Assembly (NCBI GenBank): GCA_040755915.1
Contig: JBFLWM010000026.1
Span: 1 to 64,000, forward strand
Direction of reading: 5' to 3'
Origin: Sulfurivermis sp040755915
GTDB lineage: Bacteria > Pseudomonadota > Gammaproteobacteria > Thiohalomonadales > Thiohalomonadaceae
Length of the DNA stretch: 64,000 nt
Shown: one piece after another, positions 1 through 8,360 of the stretch
Layout of the letters: the number at the start of each line of letters is the position of its first letter
Numbering within the stretch: the stretch's first letter is position 1
The notes under the pieces: generated by a model
Databases searched by the model: none
Told to the model about the DNA's origin: nothing
Seen by the model: the letters and a program-made list of their open reading frames with translations, nothing else
Position numbers and translations under genes: made by a program

Positions 1-57
1 GCGCTTAGTCGCCTTGGTGTATTTCTCGAACCCCGTGGTCATGCTCAGTTGTTTCAT
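1..57 (-). CDS. IS5-family transposase, N-terminal 19 residues (partial)
   Basis: An ATG at 57 opens a frame that runs off the left edge. The visible residues, MKQLSMTTGFEKYTKATKR, resemble the start of IS5-group transposases, in which a Gly-Phe-Glu followed by a Lys/Thr/Arg-rich segment is common. The position just inside the element's terminal repeat also fits. The catalytic DDE domain is outside the window, so whether the transposase is intact is unknown. Confidence 0.65.
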   Translation of the reverse strand, partial: MKQLSMTTGFEKYTKATKR

Positions 58-122
58 TATTCCCGTCCTCGGCTCCGATCATGCGGTTGCAGGATCAGAT
101 CGGGGACTTTTGCAGAAGTTCC
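1..122 (-). mobile_element. IS5-family insertion sequence, 5' end only
   Basis: The window opens inside an insertion sequence read on the minus strand. Its outer end is a terminal inverted-repeat-like stretch at 101-122 that begins GGAACTTCTGC on the minus strand. It abuts CTAA/TTAG at 123-126, which matches the YTAR target site that IS5-group elements duplicate. The transposase start follows at 57. The other end lies outside the window, so the duplication cannot be confirmed. The insertion falls exactly at the stop codon of the next gene, which is also where an attC core would begin. Confidence 0.72.
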
Positions 123-641
123 TTAGGTGCGATAGTCTTGGATGAACCCGTCATAGATAACTCTCGAAGGATGCCGACTCGTTTGCAGCAACCGCTTGCC
201 ATGACAACACCGAACCATTTCGAGTATTGCGTTTTGACGTTCGACGAAACCATTATCCTTCCCCCACGCAATCAGGACAATTTCCGACTGTTCCAGAGCT
301 TGAGCGATTGCAGCATCGTTTCGGGGCCCCACTTGCTCTCTGGCGCCAACAAAACCATTCGTTTGGATGAAAGCAAATTGATTCACCACTATCAACCGAC
401 CAACGCCGCGGAACTCTTCTAGATTTCTTTCGAACACCACCCTTTCCAATACCTGTACGGATTTATCTGCAAACTCCACGCAGGCGTAGCTTGGGTTTTG
501 CATTATGGCGCACACAGTTTTAGGAGCCGCAGAAGAGCCCATCTTCGTCGCGCTAAGGCGATAGCGAAACACCGGGGGTTCCTCCCGCGAAAACTCCGCT
601 TCTATTTCTAGCCCAGGGCGATGTAAAAAGGTTTGCTTCAC
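123..641 (-). CDS. DUF1643-like protein in an integron-type cassette
   Basis: A 172-residue product beginning VKQTFLHRP. The body resembles DUF1643 proteins: an 'IMQNPSYA' segment, 'RLIVVNQFAF', 'RNDAAI', then 'IVLIAWG' and a C-terminal 'TSRHPSR'. The biochemical role of DUF1643 is not established. I chose the GTG at 641 because it sits 8 nt after the recombination core GTTAGGT (650-656), where cassette genes usually begin, with AGGTG as a possible ribosome site. The open frame upstream (to 899) crosses the attC-like site and the neighbouring gene, so it is probably spurious. The stop codon lies in the TTAG target of the IS insertion. Confidence 0.62.
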   Translation of the reverse strand: MKQTFLHRPGLEIEAEFSREEPPVFRYRLSATKMGSSAAPKTVCAIMQNPSYACVEFADKSVQVLERVVFERNLEEFRGVGRLIVVNQFAFIQTNGFVGAREQVGPRNDAAIAQALEQSEIVLIAWGKDNGFVERQNAILEMVRCCHGKRLLQTSRHPSRVIYDGFIQDYRT

Positions 642-649
642 TTTGTAGC

Positions 650-736
650 ACCTAACGTGGAGGTGAGCGGTGCTGCGCCGCCTTTTGGCGCAGCGTCCAG
701 CGACCGAAGGGGTCGAACTCGACCGCAGGGTTAGAA
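650..736 (-). other. attC-like recombination site of a gene cassette
   Basis: Read on the minus strand, the site starts with TTCTAAC (730-736) and ends with GTTAGGT (650-656). These are complementary inverse cores separated by nested dyads. An 8-bp perfect stem (GCTGCGCC with GGCGCAGC, 672-694) and a CGACC/GGTCG stem lie between them. The 5' core overlaps the stop codon of the 731-1012 gene, and the 3' core immediately precedes the start of the DUF1643-like gene, as in integron cassettes. The inner L boxes pair less well than in typical sites. Confidence 0.6.
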
Positions 737-1012
737 CTCGGCGCCACGAGATAGTCTTTCGCCACCGTGAAAAGACAACTCTTGCCGGTCCTTGAAGTCG
801 AGGACGCGGATTTGCTTTCCCGATGACAAATTCTTGAGGTAGTAGACGACATCTTCCTGGTTGAACCACGTCTTCGCGATTAGTTTCGGTGGATTGCATC
901 CTACGTCGATGGCCACATATCTGCTCGCAGGATGACGATAGAAGCCCGCCGGAATTTCAATGCCAGAGGCTTCGCAGTACGCCTTGACTCGATCTGTATA
1001 TTTCTCAGGCAT
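731..1012 (-). CDS. Small cassette-encoded protein of unknown function
   Basis: A 93-residue product beginning MPEKYTDRV. I chose the ATG at 1012 because the longer frame (to 1078) reads through the attC-like site. The cassette begins at about 1034, so this start leaves a leader of about 20 bp. The protein is soluble and of mixed charge, with no signal peptide or membrane segment and no motif I recognise. The stop codon TAA is part of the next attC core. The gene is lone between two attC-like sites, so it is an independent cassette. Confidence 0.6.
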   Translation of the reverse strand: MPEKYTDRVKAYCEASGIEIPAGFYRHPASRYVAIDVGCNPPKLIAKTWFNQEDVVYYLKNLSSGKQIRVLDFKDRQELSFHGGERLSRGAEF

Positions 1013-1027
1013 GGCAGATGATAAGAG

Positions 1028-1087
1028 TTCTAACGTTAGCGTAAAGCGCGCGAGGAACGAGCGTCGCTTTTGACGCACTTGTTAGAA
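1028..1087 (-). other. attC site of a gene cassette (60 bp)
   Basis: On the minus strand this runs from TTCTAAC (1081-1087) to GTTAGAA (1028-1034), exactly 60 bp. Inside, GCGTCAAAAGCG pairs with the complement of GCGTAAAGCG, leaving extra bases on the first arm. That is the imperfect L-box pairing with extrahelical bases expected of attC. It lies 5 bp past the stop of the 1092-2048 gene and about 16 bp before the start of the next cassette gene. This is the clearest attC candidate in the left array. Confidence 0.72.
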
Positions 1088-1091
1088 ATAA

Positions 1092-2048
1092 TCACGCAAC
1101 GACCCCTTTGAGCCCTGCCTTAATATCGCCTCTGGTCACACCGACAACCACATAAACACTATCATTGCCATTCTTTTCTTTGTATTGATTAATCATTTGC
1201 CTTGCGCGCACGGTTAATGATGAAGAAGCGACCAAAACACCCAACTTACCTTGCTGCTGAACTGCGCGCAGGAAGCCGCGGATTGTATTTACCCCAACTT
1301 TTTGTCGGTATGCTTTTGTCTCAATGAGGAACTCGCCTTTCCCTGTTCGTATTTCGTACTCAGGTCCATAGACTGGTTGTTGAGGTGAACTTCTTAATTC
1401 CTTCGACATGTCAACACCGAGATCTCTCAAGACGTCACCAACCATTTGACTGTACTCAAACGCCCGGTGACTTACGGTTCCCTCTTCAAAAGGGTTGTTT
1501 TCTTCGTCTAACTCGATTTCAATTTCTGCGTCTTTCTTGTGCTTCTGAACTATACTTAACGAACCAACAAAGGCTGCAAGAATAGCCAAAGCGACAGATA
1601 GTATTTTTGAGTAGTCAAAGTCCCGCCAACCTTTCTTTGGTGAAGGGCTTTCCTTGATCCTATCCACCACCTTCTGGATCGAAGTAGATATTTCGTTTCG
1701 CTTCTCCAACGGGATGTAGTGATTATTTGAAAATTCATTATTAACAAGCAACAACGTTTGTTTGACGGTATAGGGAAAGTCGATTTTATAAAAGGTTTCT
1801 TTTTGCTCAATTAACGACGCAACACCCTCGACTGAAAAATGGTTTCCATTATAAATGTTCTCCCCTAGCTCCCGAACGATCTCCTGTTGCGCCAATGCGG
1901 ACTTGCTGTACAAGTTATCTTTGACGTAGTCGGGAATGTAAAACAAACCAAAATAGAAGGTGGCGACCACCCCAACAATACTGAAAAGATTCCAGAAGTG
2001 ACCTATGGCCCATTTCCAGATATTGCGCAATTCTTCTTTCAACGACAA
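1092..2048 (-). CDS. Membrane-anchored PD-(D/E)XK (Mrr-like) nuclease, cassette gene
   Basis: A 318-residue protein starting at TTG with GGGAG just upstream. There are two predicted membrane segments (about residues 17-36 and 145-166), with an extracytoplasmic-sized region of roughly 110 residues between them. After the second segment comes a charged linker, then a C-terminal domain of about 110 residues. That domain reads 'GPEYEIR', 'GEFLIETKAY' and 'GFLRAVQQQG', which fits the PD-(D/E)XK fold of Mrr-type restriction nucleases (acidic residue, then E-x-K). The nuclease assignment is by motif only. A membrane-tethered nuclease carried by a cassette suggests an anti-phage or anti-plasmid role, which is inference. 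The region is AT-richer than the chromosomal genes to the right. Confidence 0.62.
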   Translation of the reverse strand: MSLKEELRNIWKWAIGHFWNLFSIVGVVATFYFGLFYIPDYVKDNLYSKSALAQQEIVRELGENIYNGNHFSVEGVASLIEQKETFYKIDFPYTVKQTLLLVNNEFSNNHYIPLEKRNEISTSIQKVVDRIKESPSPKKGWRDFDYSKILSVALAILAAFVGSLSIVQKHKKDAEIEIELDEENNPFEEGTVSHRAFEYSQMVGDVLRDLGVDMSKELRSSPQQPVYGPEYEIRTGKGEFLIETKAYRQKVGVNTIRGFLRAVQQQGKLGVLVASSSLTVRARQMINQYKEKNGNDSVYVVVGVTRGDIKAGLKGVVA

Positions 2049-2316
2049 AAATCTCCCGATAGTGGCCTTCTAACAGTTATTTAGGCTGGCGCCGTCGTAA
2101 TGGCAATAGCACCGCTGCGGCCTATCACATTAATCACTGCATCCCAGATGAAGACCATTCTGTCGAAAAACCAACGGGGTGCCATCACAATCCCACCCCT
2201 GCCTCATCCGTTAACACAGACACTGCCAAACCCCCACGCCGCTGCCTGTAGATCTATCCCTACACAGCTTCGAGCTCGAATTGGGTTTGCATGACACGTC
2301 CATGTCGTCCGACGGG
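2049..2316. other. Cassette-array boundary and gene-poor stretch
   Basis: A cassette core, GTTAGAA on the minus strand, lies at 2068-2074, 20 bp before the nuclease start. It marks the beginning of the first visible cassette. No second attC and no convincing attI or integrase gene can be seen to its right. A 34-codon minus frame (2081-2185) ends just before the core and could be a remnant, but I cannot support it as a gene. From about 2200 the base composition returns to GC-rich chromosomal sequence. Confidence 0.45.
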
Positions 2317-2877
2317 TCAGCCTGCGGTAGTGCAGTATTTCGACAGTAGTTCCGGTGCGGCGCTGTAGACCTTGCCGGTGTCTTCCACCAGCCAGGCTTC
2401 CTGCGCCTCGCCCTGGACCCAGGCGGGGATGAGGAAGTTGGCGAGGTAGCCGTAGCTGTCCCAGTGGGCGGTGGAGGCGTCGACGCCGGCGATCTCGGCG
2501 AGGCATTTGGCGACCTTTTCGCTGGTGGCCTGGTCGAGCTTGCGGTCGTGCTTGAGCCAGGCCTGGAACAGGTCCTTGCCGTATTGCACGACGAGGGCGG
2601 GCTCGAAGCCTTCGACACGGAGTTTGCTGAGGCGGGCGTTGTCGAGGCCGCTGAGGAGGGTCATGCCGTGTTCGCCATGGGGACGGATGAGCACGGCCTG
2701 GCCGGCCTGGTTCTGTTCGCGCAGCAGGTCGACCAGGCCCCAGAGCTGGGTAAGGTAGAGGCCGTCGTGGTCCAGGGTGGAGCCGCTCTTCTTGCGCGTG
2801 GCGACATCGAAGCGGGCGATGCCCATGGCGAGGATCTGCCGTTCGATGATGTCCTGCTGGTGAACGATCTTGCTCAT
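2317..2877 (-). CDS. Conserved-looking hypothetical protein (186 aa)
   Basis: A soluble 186-residue protein starting MSKIVHQQD. It has no signal peptide, membrane segment or recognisable motif. It is rich in Trp, Leu and charged residues, and GGGGGCAGC lies before the ATG. Codon use is GC-rich like the chromosomal genes to its right, unlike the cassettes to its left. It is monocistronic: 250 bp separates it from pabB, with no obvious shared function. I do not recognise the family. Confidence 0.6.
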   Translation of the reverse strand: MSKIVHQQDIIERQILAMGIARFDVATRKKSGSTLDHDGLYLTQLWGLVDLLREQNQAGQAVLIRPHGEHGMTLLSGLDNARLSKLRVEGFEPALVVQYGKDLFQAWLKHDRKLDQATSEKVAKCLAEIAGVDASTAHWDSYGYLANFLIPAWVQGEAQEAWLVEDTGKVYSAAPELLSKYCTTAG

Positions 2878-3127
2878 GCTGCCCCCGGAAGGATTTTTGT
2901 TGTGGAATTATCGGGCCGGCGCGCGGCGACGTCGTGGACACAGCGCGACACCGAAGCATCGTGCTTTCTGATCCGCCGCATCGCCCGGTGAACCGGGCTC
3001 CCACGTTTCTCCCTGCTGGGTGGCATTAAGGCGAAATTCCGCCCCCCGATCAAGTCCCTTGTTCACCTGAGTCAAATGCTCGGGACTTGTGCACCGCGTC
3101 AGACGGGGTCGCGAATACGATTCGCTC

Positions 3128-4480
3128 CTACAAACTTCCGTGGGGCTCGCGGTGCCGCTCCAGTACGCGCAGCAGGGCGGCGGCCTTGTCCAGGCTTTCC
3201 TGATATTCCTCGGCGGCGGTGGAATCGGTGACGATGCCGCCGCCGGCGGCGAAGCAGACGCGGCCCCGGCTGTGCACCAGAGTGCGGATGGCGATGTTGG
3301 TGTCCATGTTGCCGTCGAAGCCGATGTAGCCGATGGCGCCGCAGTAGACGCCGCGACGGTGCGGCTCCAGTTCTTCGATGATCTCCATGGCGCGACGCTT
3401 GGGCGCGCCGGTGATGGAGCCGCCGGGGAAGCAGCCGCGCAGCAGGTCGAGGGCGTCGCGCCCGGCGACCAGTTCGCCGCTCACGGTGCTGACCAGATGG
3501 TGGACGGTGGCGAAGCTCTCCACGGCAAACAGCTGCGGCACCTGTACGCTGCCGGGCGCGCAGCTCTTGCCCAGGTCGTTGCGCAGCAGGTCGACGATCA
3601 TCAGGTTCTCGGCGCGGTCCTTGGGACTGGCGCGCAGGGCCTCGGCCTGCGCCCGATCCGCCTGCGGGTCGGCAAGGCGCGGCCGCGTGCCCTTGATGGG
3701 CCGGGTTTCCACCTGCCGGCCCTGCACGCGCAGGAAGCGTTCCGGCGAGGCGCTCAGCACCTGCCCGAAGGGGAAGTTGAGCCAGGCGGCAAAGGGCGCC
3801 GGGTTCTCGCGCCGCAGCGTGACATACAGCGCGTAGGCATCGCCCTCCGCCGCCGCGCAGAAGCGCTGCGCCAGATTGACCTGATAGCAGTCGCCTTCGC
3901 GCAGGTAGTGCTGCACGCGGGCGAAGGCCCGCGCATAGGCCGCCTCGGGCAGGTCGCTGCGCGGCGCTTCACGCACCGTGAACGCGCCGGTGGCGGCCGC
4001 CTGACCGCTCAGCGCCTGCCACTGATGCAGCGCCATCTCATCACCGCTCAACCAGCAGCGCCGCGCCGCGTGATCGACCACCACCGCCCAGTCATAGATG
4101 CCCACCGCCATCTCCGGCAGGGCCAGATCGTCTTCCGCCTGGGCCGGCAGCGCGTCGAAACGCCGCGCCAGGTCGTAGCCGAAGTAGCCGACGGCGCCGC
4201 CGCCGAAGGGCGGCACCGCCGCACGCGGCCCCGCCTCGTCCAGCGCCCGGCGCAACAGGTCCAGCGGGTCGTCGCCGCTGCGGCTGCAACGGCCGTCGCG
4301 GCAGATCTCGGTGCTGTCGCCGCGGGTGATCAGGGTAATGCGCGGCGCCGCCACCAGGATGTCGTAGCGATCGCGTCCGGCACTGTCCAGCCACTGCGCC
4401 CAGGGCAGCGCGGCGAGCGGGCGGAACAGGGCCGGCACATCGTCGGGATACGGCAGCGGATAACAGTTCGGCGGTGTCAC
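3128..4480 (-). CDS. pabB: Aminodeoxychorismate synthase component I
   Basis: A 450-residue chorismate-binding enzyme. With the glutaminase PabA it turns chorismate into 4-amino-4-deoxychorismate for folate synthesis. Signature blocks are present: 'SASPERFL', 'RPIKGTRPR' (the PIKGT motif separates PabB from anthranilate synthase TrpE), 'LRNDLGKSC', 'GGSITGAPK' and 'RGVYCGAIGYI'. Length is normal for PabB. The start is probably GTG at 4480, with no strong ribosome site. It points away from norC and is not part of the denitrification operons. Confidence 0.9.
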   Translation of the reverse strand: MTPPNCYPLPYPDDVPALFRPLAALPWAQWLDSAGRDRYDILVAAPRITLITRGDSTEICRDGRCSRSGDDPLDLLRRALDEAGPRAAVPPFGGGAVGYFGYDLARRFDALPAQAEDDLALPEMAVGIYDWAVVVDHAARRCWLSGDEMALHQWQALSGQAAATGAFTVREAPRSDLPEAAYARAFARVQHYLREGDCYQVNLAQRFCAAAEGDAYALYVTLRRENPAPFAAWLNFPFGQVLSASPERFLRVQGRQVETRPIKGTRPRLADPQADRAQAEALRASPKDRAENLMIVDLLRNDLGKSCAPGSVQVPQLFAVESFATVHHLVSTVSGELVAGRDALDLLRGCFPGGSITGAPKRRAMEIIEELEPHRRGVYCGAIGYIGFDGNMDTNIAIRTLVHSRGRVCFAAGGGIVTDSTAAEEYQESLDKAAALLRVLERHREPHGSL

Positions 4481-4634
4481 GTTGTCGGAAACGGGCGTTT
4501 GGGAGACAGGTACGTATGTTAGAGGATTCTTATCGGTGAATGATAAATGTCACAAATACGGCCAACTATAACGCCGGTTGTCATGCCACCTACGAGGTAT
4601 AGGCCATCACTGCGCAAGTCTCTATAAAACCATC

Positions 4635-4648
4635 TTGATGTAAATCAA
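4635..4648 (+). promoter_or_regulatory. FNR/Dnr box upstream of norCB
   Basis: A perfect dyad, TTGATgtaaATCAA. A -10-like CTATAA at 4671-4676 puts the dyad centre about 41.5 bp upstream of the expected start site, the class II activator position. Both FNR and Dnr encoded in this window carry the E-x2-S-R recognition helix that reads TTGA half-sites. Confidence 0.9.
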
Positions 4649-4747
4649 GGTAGGGAAGTCAGTTATTTAACTATAACGTCAACCGGCCATAGCAGTCTCG
4701 ATGGCGTCCAGCGGTAACAACAAACCGGCGGCCAAGGAGGAATCATA

Positions 4748-5182
4748 ATGAGTGAAACCTTTACAAAAAGCATGGCCAGAAACATATACCTGGGGGGTAG
4801 CGTTTTCTTCATCCTCCTGTTTCTGGCCTTATCGTTCGACACACTAGGGGCACTACCAAAGCGTGATAATCGCCAGAATCTCACGCCGCAGGTAGCTCTG
4901 GGCAAGATGGTATGGGAGGAAAACAACTGTCTGGGTTGCCACACCCTGCTGGGTGAAGGCGCCTATTTCGCACCGGAACTGGGTAATGTCTACACCCGCT
5001 TCGGTGGCAGCAAAGATGCCATCATCGGCTTCATCAAGAGCCGTCCGGCGGAAGGCATTCCGGGCCGGCGCAGCATGCCGCAGTTCAACCTTTCCGACGA
5101 AGAATTGGATGCCGTTGCGGAGTTCCTGAAGTACACCTCAGAGATCAACGCCGCCAATTGGCCGCCAAACGTCCAGGGTTAA
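4748..5182 (+). CDS. norC: Nitric oxide reductase subunit C
   Basis: The membrane-anchored cytochrome c subunit of cNOR, which passes electrons to NorB. A single N-terminal membrane anchor (about residues 13-34) is followed by a periplasmic haem c domain with CLGCH at 61-65. The segment 'LLGEGAYFAPELGNVYTRFGG' (shared in part with all NorC) follows. 144 residues is normal. AAGGAGG is well placed before the ATG. norB follows after 15 bp. Confidence 0.96.
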   Translation: MSETFTKSMARNIYLGGSVFFILLFLALSFDTLGALPKRDNRQNLTPQVALGKMVWEENNCLGCHTLLGEGAYFAPELGNVYTRFGGSKDAIIGFIKSRPAEGIPGRRSMPQFNLSDEELDAVAEFLKYTSEINAANWPPNVQG

Positions 5183-5197
5183 GGGGGAGACAACGTC

Positions 5198-6580
5198 ATG
5201 CAATATTCATCTCAAGCTGTTGCCAAGCCCTATTTCATCGCCGCCATCGGCCTGTTCATAGGGCAGATACTGTTCGGCCTGATCATCGGCACGCAGTATG
5301 TCATCGGCGATTTCCTGTTCCCGGAGATCCCGTTCAACGTCGCCCGCATGGTCCACACCAACCTGCTCATCGTCTGGTTGCTGTTCGGCTTCATGGGCGC
5401 GGCCTACTACCTGGTGCCTGAAGAGGCGGAGCGTGAGTTGTTCAGCCCCAAGCTGGCCATCGCCATGTTCTGGATCTTCCTGGTGGCGGGTGCCCTGACC
5501 ATTCTCGGCTACCTGCTGGTACCGTACTCTGGTCTGGCGCAGATGACCGGCAATGCCCTGCTGCCCACCATGGGACGTGAGTTCCTGGAGCAGCCGACGA
5601 TCACCAAGATCGGTATCGTAGTGGTGGCCCTGGCCTTCCTCTACAACATCGGCATGACCATCATCACCGGCCGCAAGACCGTGGTGAACATCGTGCTGCT
5701 GACCGGTCTGACCGGCCTGGCCGTGCTGTTCCTGTTCTCCTTCTACAACCCCTCCAACCTGGTGCTGGACAAGATGTTCTGGTGGTGGGTGGTTCATCTG
5801 TGGGTGGAAGGCGTCTGGGAACTGATCATGGGCGCCATTCTCGCCTTCGTGCTGATTCGCCTGACCGGTGTTGACCGCGAAATCATCGAGAAGTGGCTGT
5901 ACGTGATCATCGCCATGGCCCTGATCACCGGCATCATCGGCACCGGCCATCACTACTACTGGATCGGTACCCCGGAATACTGGCAGTGGTGGGGTTCCAT
6001 CTTCTCCGCCCTGGAGCCGATTCCGTTCTTCATGATGACCGTGTTCGCCTTCACCATGGTGAATCGTCGCCGCAAGGAGCATCCGAACAAGGCAGCCACC
6101 CTGTGGGCGCTGGGCTGTGCGGTAATGGCGTTCCTCGGCGCCGGCGTGTGGGGCTTCCTGCACACCCTGGCCCCGGTGAACTTCTACACCCACGGTTCGC
6201 AGATCACCGCTGCTCACGGTCACATGGCCTTCTACGGCGCCTATGTGCTGATCGTGATCACCATGATCTCCTACGCCTGGCCGCATCTGCATCACAAGGC
6301 TCCGGCTGCCAACGGCCGTGCCCAGCTGTTTGAGATGTGGTCGTTCTGGATCATGACCATCTCCATCGTGTTCATCACCCTGTTCCTGACCGGCGCCGGC
6401 ATTCTGCAGGTCTACCTGCAGCGCGTCAGCGACACCCCGCTGCCGTTCATGGTGGTACAGGACAAGATCGCCCTGTTCTACTGGCTGCGTCTGTGGACCG
6501 GCGTGATCTTCTTCGTGGGTCTGTGCCTGTACGTGTACAGCTTCTTCGCGAAGGAAAACAAATCTCTGGCCTCCTCATAG
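5198..6580 (+). CDS. norB: Nitric oxide reductase subunit B
   Basis: The catalytic subunit of cNOR, a haem-copper-oxidase relative with 12 membrane helices that reduces 2 NO to N2O at a haem b3/FeB centre. At 460 residues it is the short NorC-dependent form, without the quinol-oxidising extension of qNor. Ligand segments are visible: 'ARMVHTN' for haem b, 'VVHLWVEGVWE' and 'GTGHHYYW' for FeB and its glutamates, and 'AAHGHMAFYG' for the haems. It is cotranscribed with norC and followed by a strong terminator. Confidence 0.96.
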   Translation: MQYSSQAVAKPYFIAAIGLFIGQILFGLIIGTQYVIGDFLFPEIPFNVARMVHTNLLIVWLLFGFMGAAYYLVPEEAERELFSPKLAIAMFWIFLVAGALTILGYLLVPYSGLAQMTGNALLPTMGREFLEQPTITKIGIVVVALAFLYNIGMTIITGRKTVVNIVLLTGLTGLAVLFLFSFYNPSNLVLDKMFWWWVVHLWVEGVWELIMGAILAFVLIRLTGVDREIIEKWLYVIIAMALITGIIGTGHHYYWIGTPEYWQWWGSIFSALEPIPFFMMTVFAFTMVNRRRKEHPNKAATLWALGCAVMAFLGAGVWGFLHTLAPVNFYTHGSQITAAHGHMAFYGAYVLIVITMISYAWPHLHHKAPAANGRAQLFEMWSFWIMTISIVFITLFLTGAGILQVYLQRVSDTPLPFMVVQDKIALFYWLRLWTGVIFFVGLCLYVYSFFAKENKSLASS

Positions 6581-6592
6581 TGGAGCTCTTGT

Positions 6593-6621
6593 GGGGGGCG
6601 CTTGCGCCCCCCTTTTTTTTT
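6593..6621 (+). terminator. Rho-independent terminator after norB
   Basis: GGGGGGCG, loop CTTG, CGCCCCCC, then nine T residues. This is a textbook intrinsic terminator, 12 bp after the norB stop and about 50 bp before norE. It should limit norEFQ to read-through or a separate promoter. Confidence 0.92.
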
Positions 6622-6667
6622 CGCCGTCGCCCTCCGCACGCCCCGCGTGCCCGAATTCAGCCTGACC

Positions 6668-7249
6668 ATGACGGACTCCGTGCAGAAACCTCACAGCGAT
6701 TCACTCCCCGGCGATTTTGCCATCTGGATCTTCATCTTCGCCGAGCTGCTGGTGTTTGGCGTGTTCTTCCTGGCCTATGCCTTTTCCCGCGCCAACAACG
6801 TCGAGCTGTTCAATGAATCACAGGTTCATCTGGACCGTGTCGCCGGCGCCGTCAATACCGTGGTGCTGCTCACCAGCAGCTATTTCGTGGTGCGCGCCGT
6901 CGCCGCCATCCGCACCGATGACAGCCGCCGCTGCGGCCACTGGCTCGGTGCCGCCATCGCCATGGGCGGCGTATTTCTGGTGATCAAGATGTTCGAGTTT
7001 GCCGCCAAGTTCAGCGCCGGCATCTCGCTCAGCACCAATACCTTCTTCATGTTTTACCTGTCGCTGACCTTTTTCCACTTCATGCATGTCATACTCGGCA
7101 TGGTGATCCTCGCCGCCGTGCTGCTCAAGGCGCGCGGCGGCGGCTACAGCGCCGCCGATCACACCGGCGTCGAGACCGGCGCCTCCTACTGGCACATGGT
7201 CGATCTGGTGTGGCTGATCCTGTTCCCGCTGGTCTACGTGATTCACTGA
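6668..7249 (+). CDS. norE: NorE-like protein (cytochrome c oxidase subunit III family)
   Basis: A 193-residue integral membrane protein of the haem-copper oxidase subunit III family, with about five helices. 'WIFIFAELLVFGVFFLAYAFSR', 'FMHVILGM' and 'SYWHMVDLVWLILF' (shown only as landmarks) match NorE. NorE accompanies NorF in several denitrifiers and supports full NO reductase activity, but its exact role is unsettled. The ATG at 6668 is chosen because the longer frame begins inside the norB terminator. The ribosome site is weak. norF begins 3 bp after the stop. Confidence 0.85.
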   Translation: MTDSVQKPHSDSLPGDFAIWIFIFAELLVFGVFFLAYAFSRANNVELFNESQVHLDRVAGAVNTVVLLTSSYFVVRAVAAIRTDDSRRCGHWLGAAIAMGGVFLVIKMFEFAAKFSAGISLSTNTFFMFYLSLTFFHFMHVILGMVILAAVLLKARGGGYSAADHTGVETGASYWHMVDLVWLILFPLVYVIH

Positions 7250-7252
7250 ACC

Positions 7253-7525
7253 ATGACGACGACACCGCGCCTCCGTCCCTGCACCGTGATCTGGCTGGTT
7301 CTGCTCGCCCTCACCGGGCTGACCTGGTTCATCGGCCAGAAAGGCACCACCGGCCTCGGCATCGTCTCCTTCGTGCTGGCGGTGACGCTGTTCAAGAGCC
7401 AGATGGTGGCCGACCACTTCATGGGCCTGAAACATGTGCGCCCCTTCTGGCGCGGCCTGGTGTTCGGCTATCTTGTAGTGGTATGCAGCCTGATCGGCGT
7501 GGCGTATTACGTCAGCCTCAGCTAA
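7253..7525 (+). CDS. norF: NorF-like small membrane protein
   Basis: A 90-residue protein with three predicted membrane helices, resembling NorF and cytochrome c oxidase subunit IV-like proteins ('GLKHVRPFWRG' between helices). The pairing with norE in a tight unit upstream of norQ is the usual context. It probably assists NO reductase assembly or stability. The sequence alone gives no catalytic residues. Confidence 0.75.
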   Translation: MTTTPRLRPCTVIWLVLLALTGLTWFIGQKGTTGLGIVSFVLAVTLFKSQMVADHFMGLKHVRPFWRGLVFGYLVVVCSLIGVAYYVSLS

Positions 7526-7544
7526 CGACATTCGGAGGAGCCCC

Positions 7545-8360
<816 letters not shown>

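Noticed and set aside
81..422. Plus-strand open frame of 113 codons
   Set aside because: It starts inside the IS5 terminus and runs antisense to the DUF1643-like gene, whose protein blocks are family-like. The plus frame has no recognisable content.
2081..2185. 34-codon minus frame ending just before the first cassette core
   Set aside because: Too short and without any family signal; it could be the end of a lost cassette but cannot be shown.
3089..4522. Long plus-strand frame antisense to pabB (477 codons)
   Set aside because: High GC gives open antisense frames; the minus frame carries every PabB motif.
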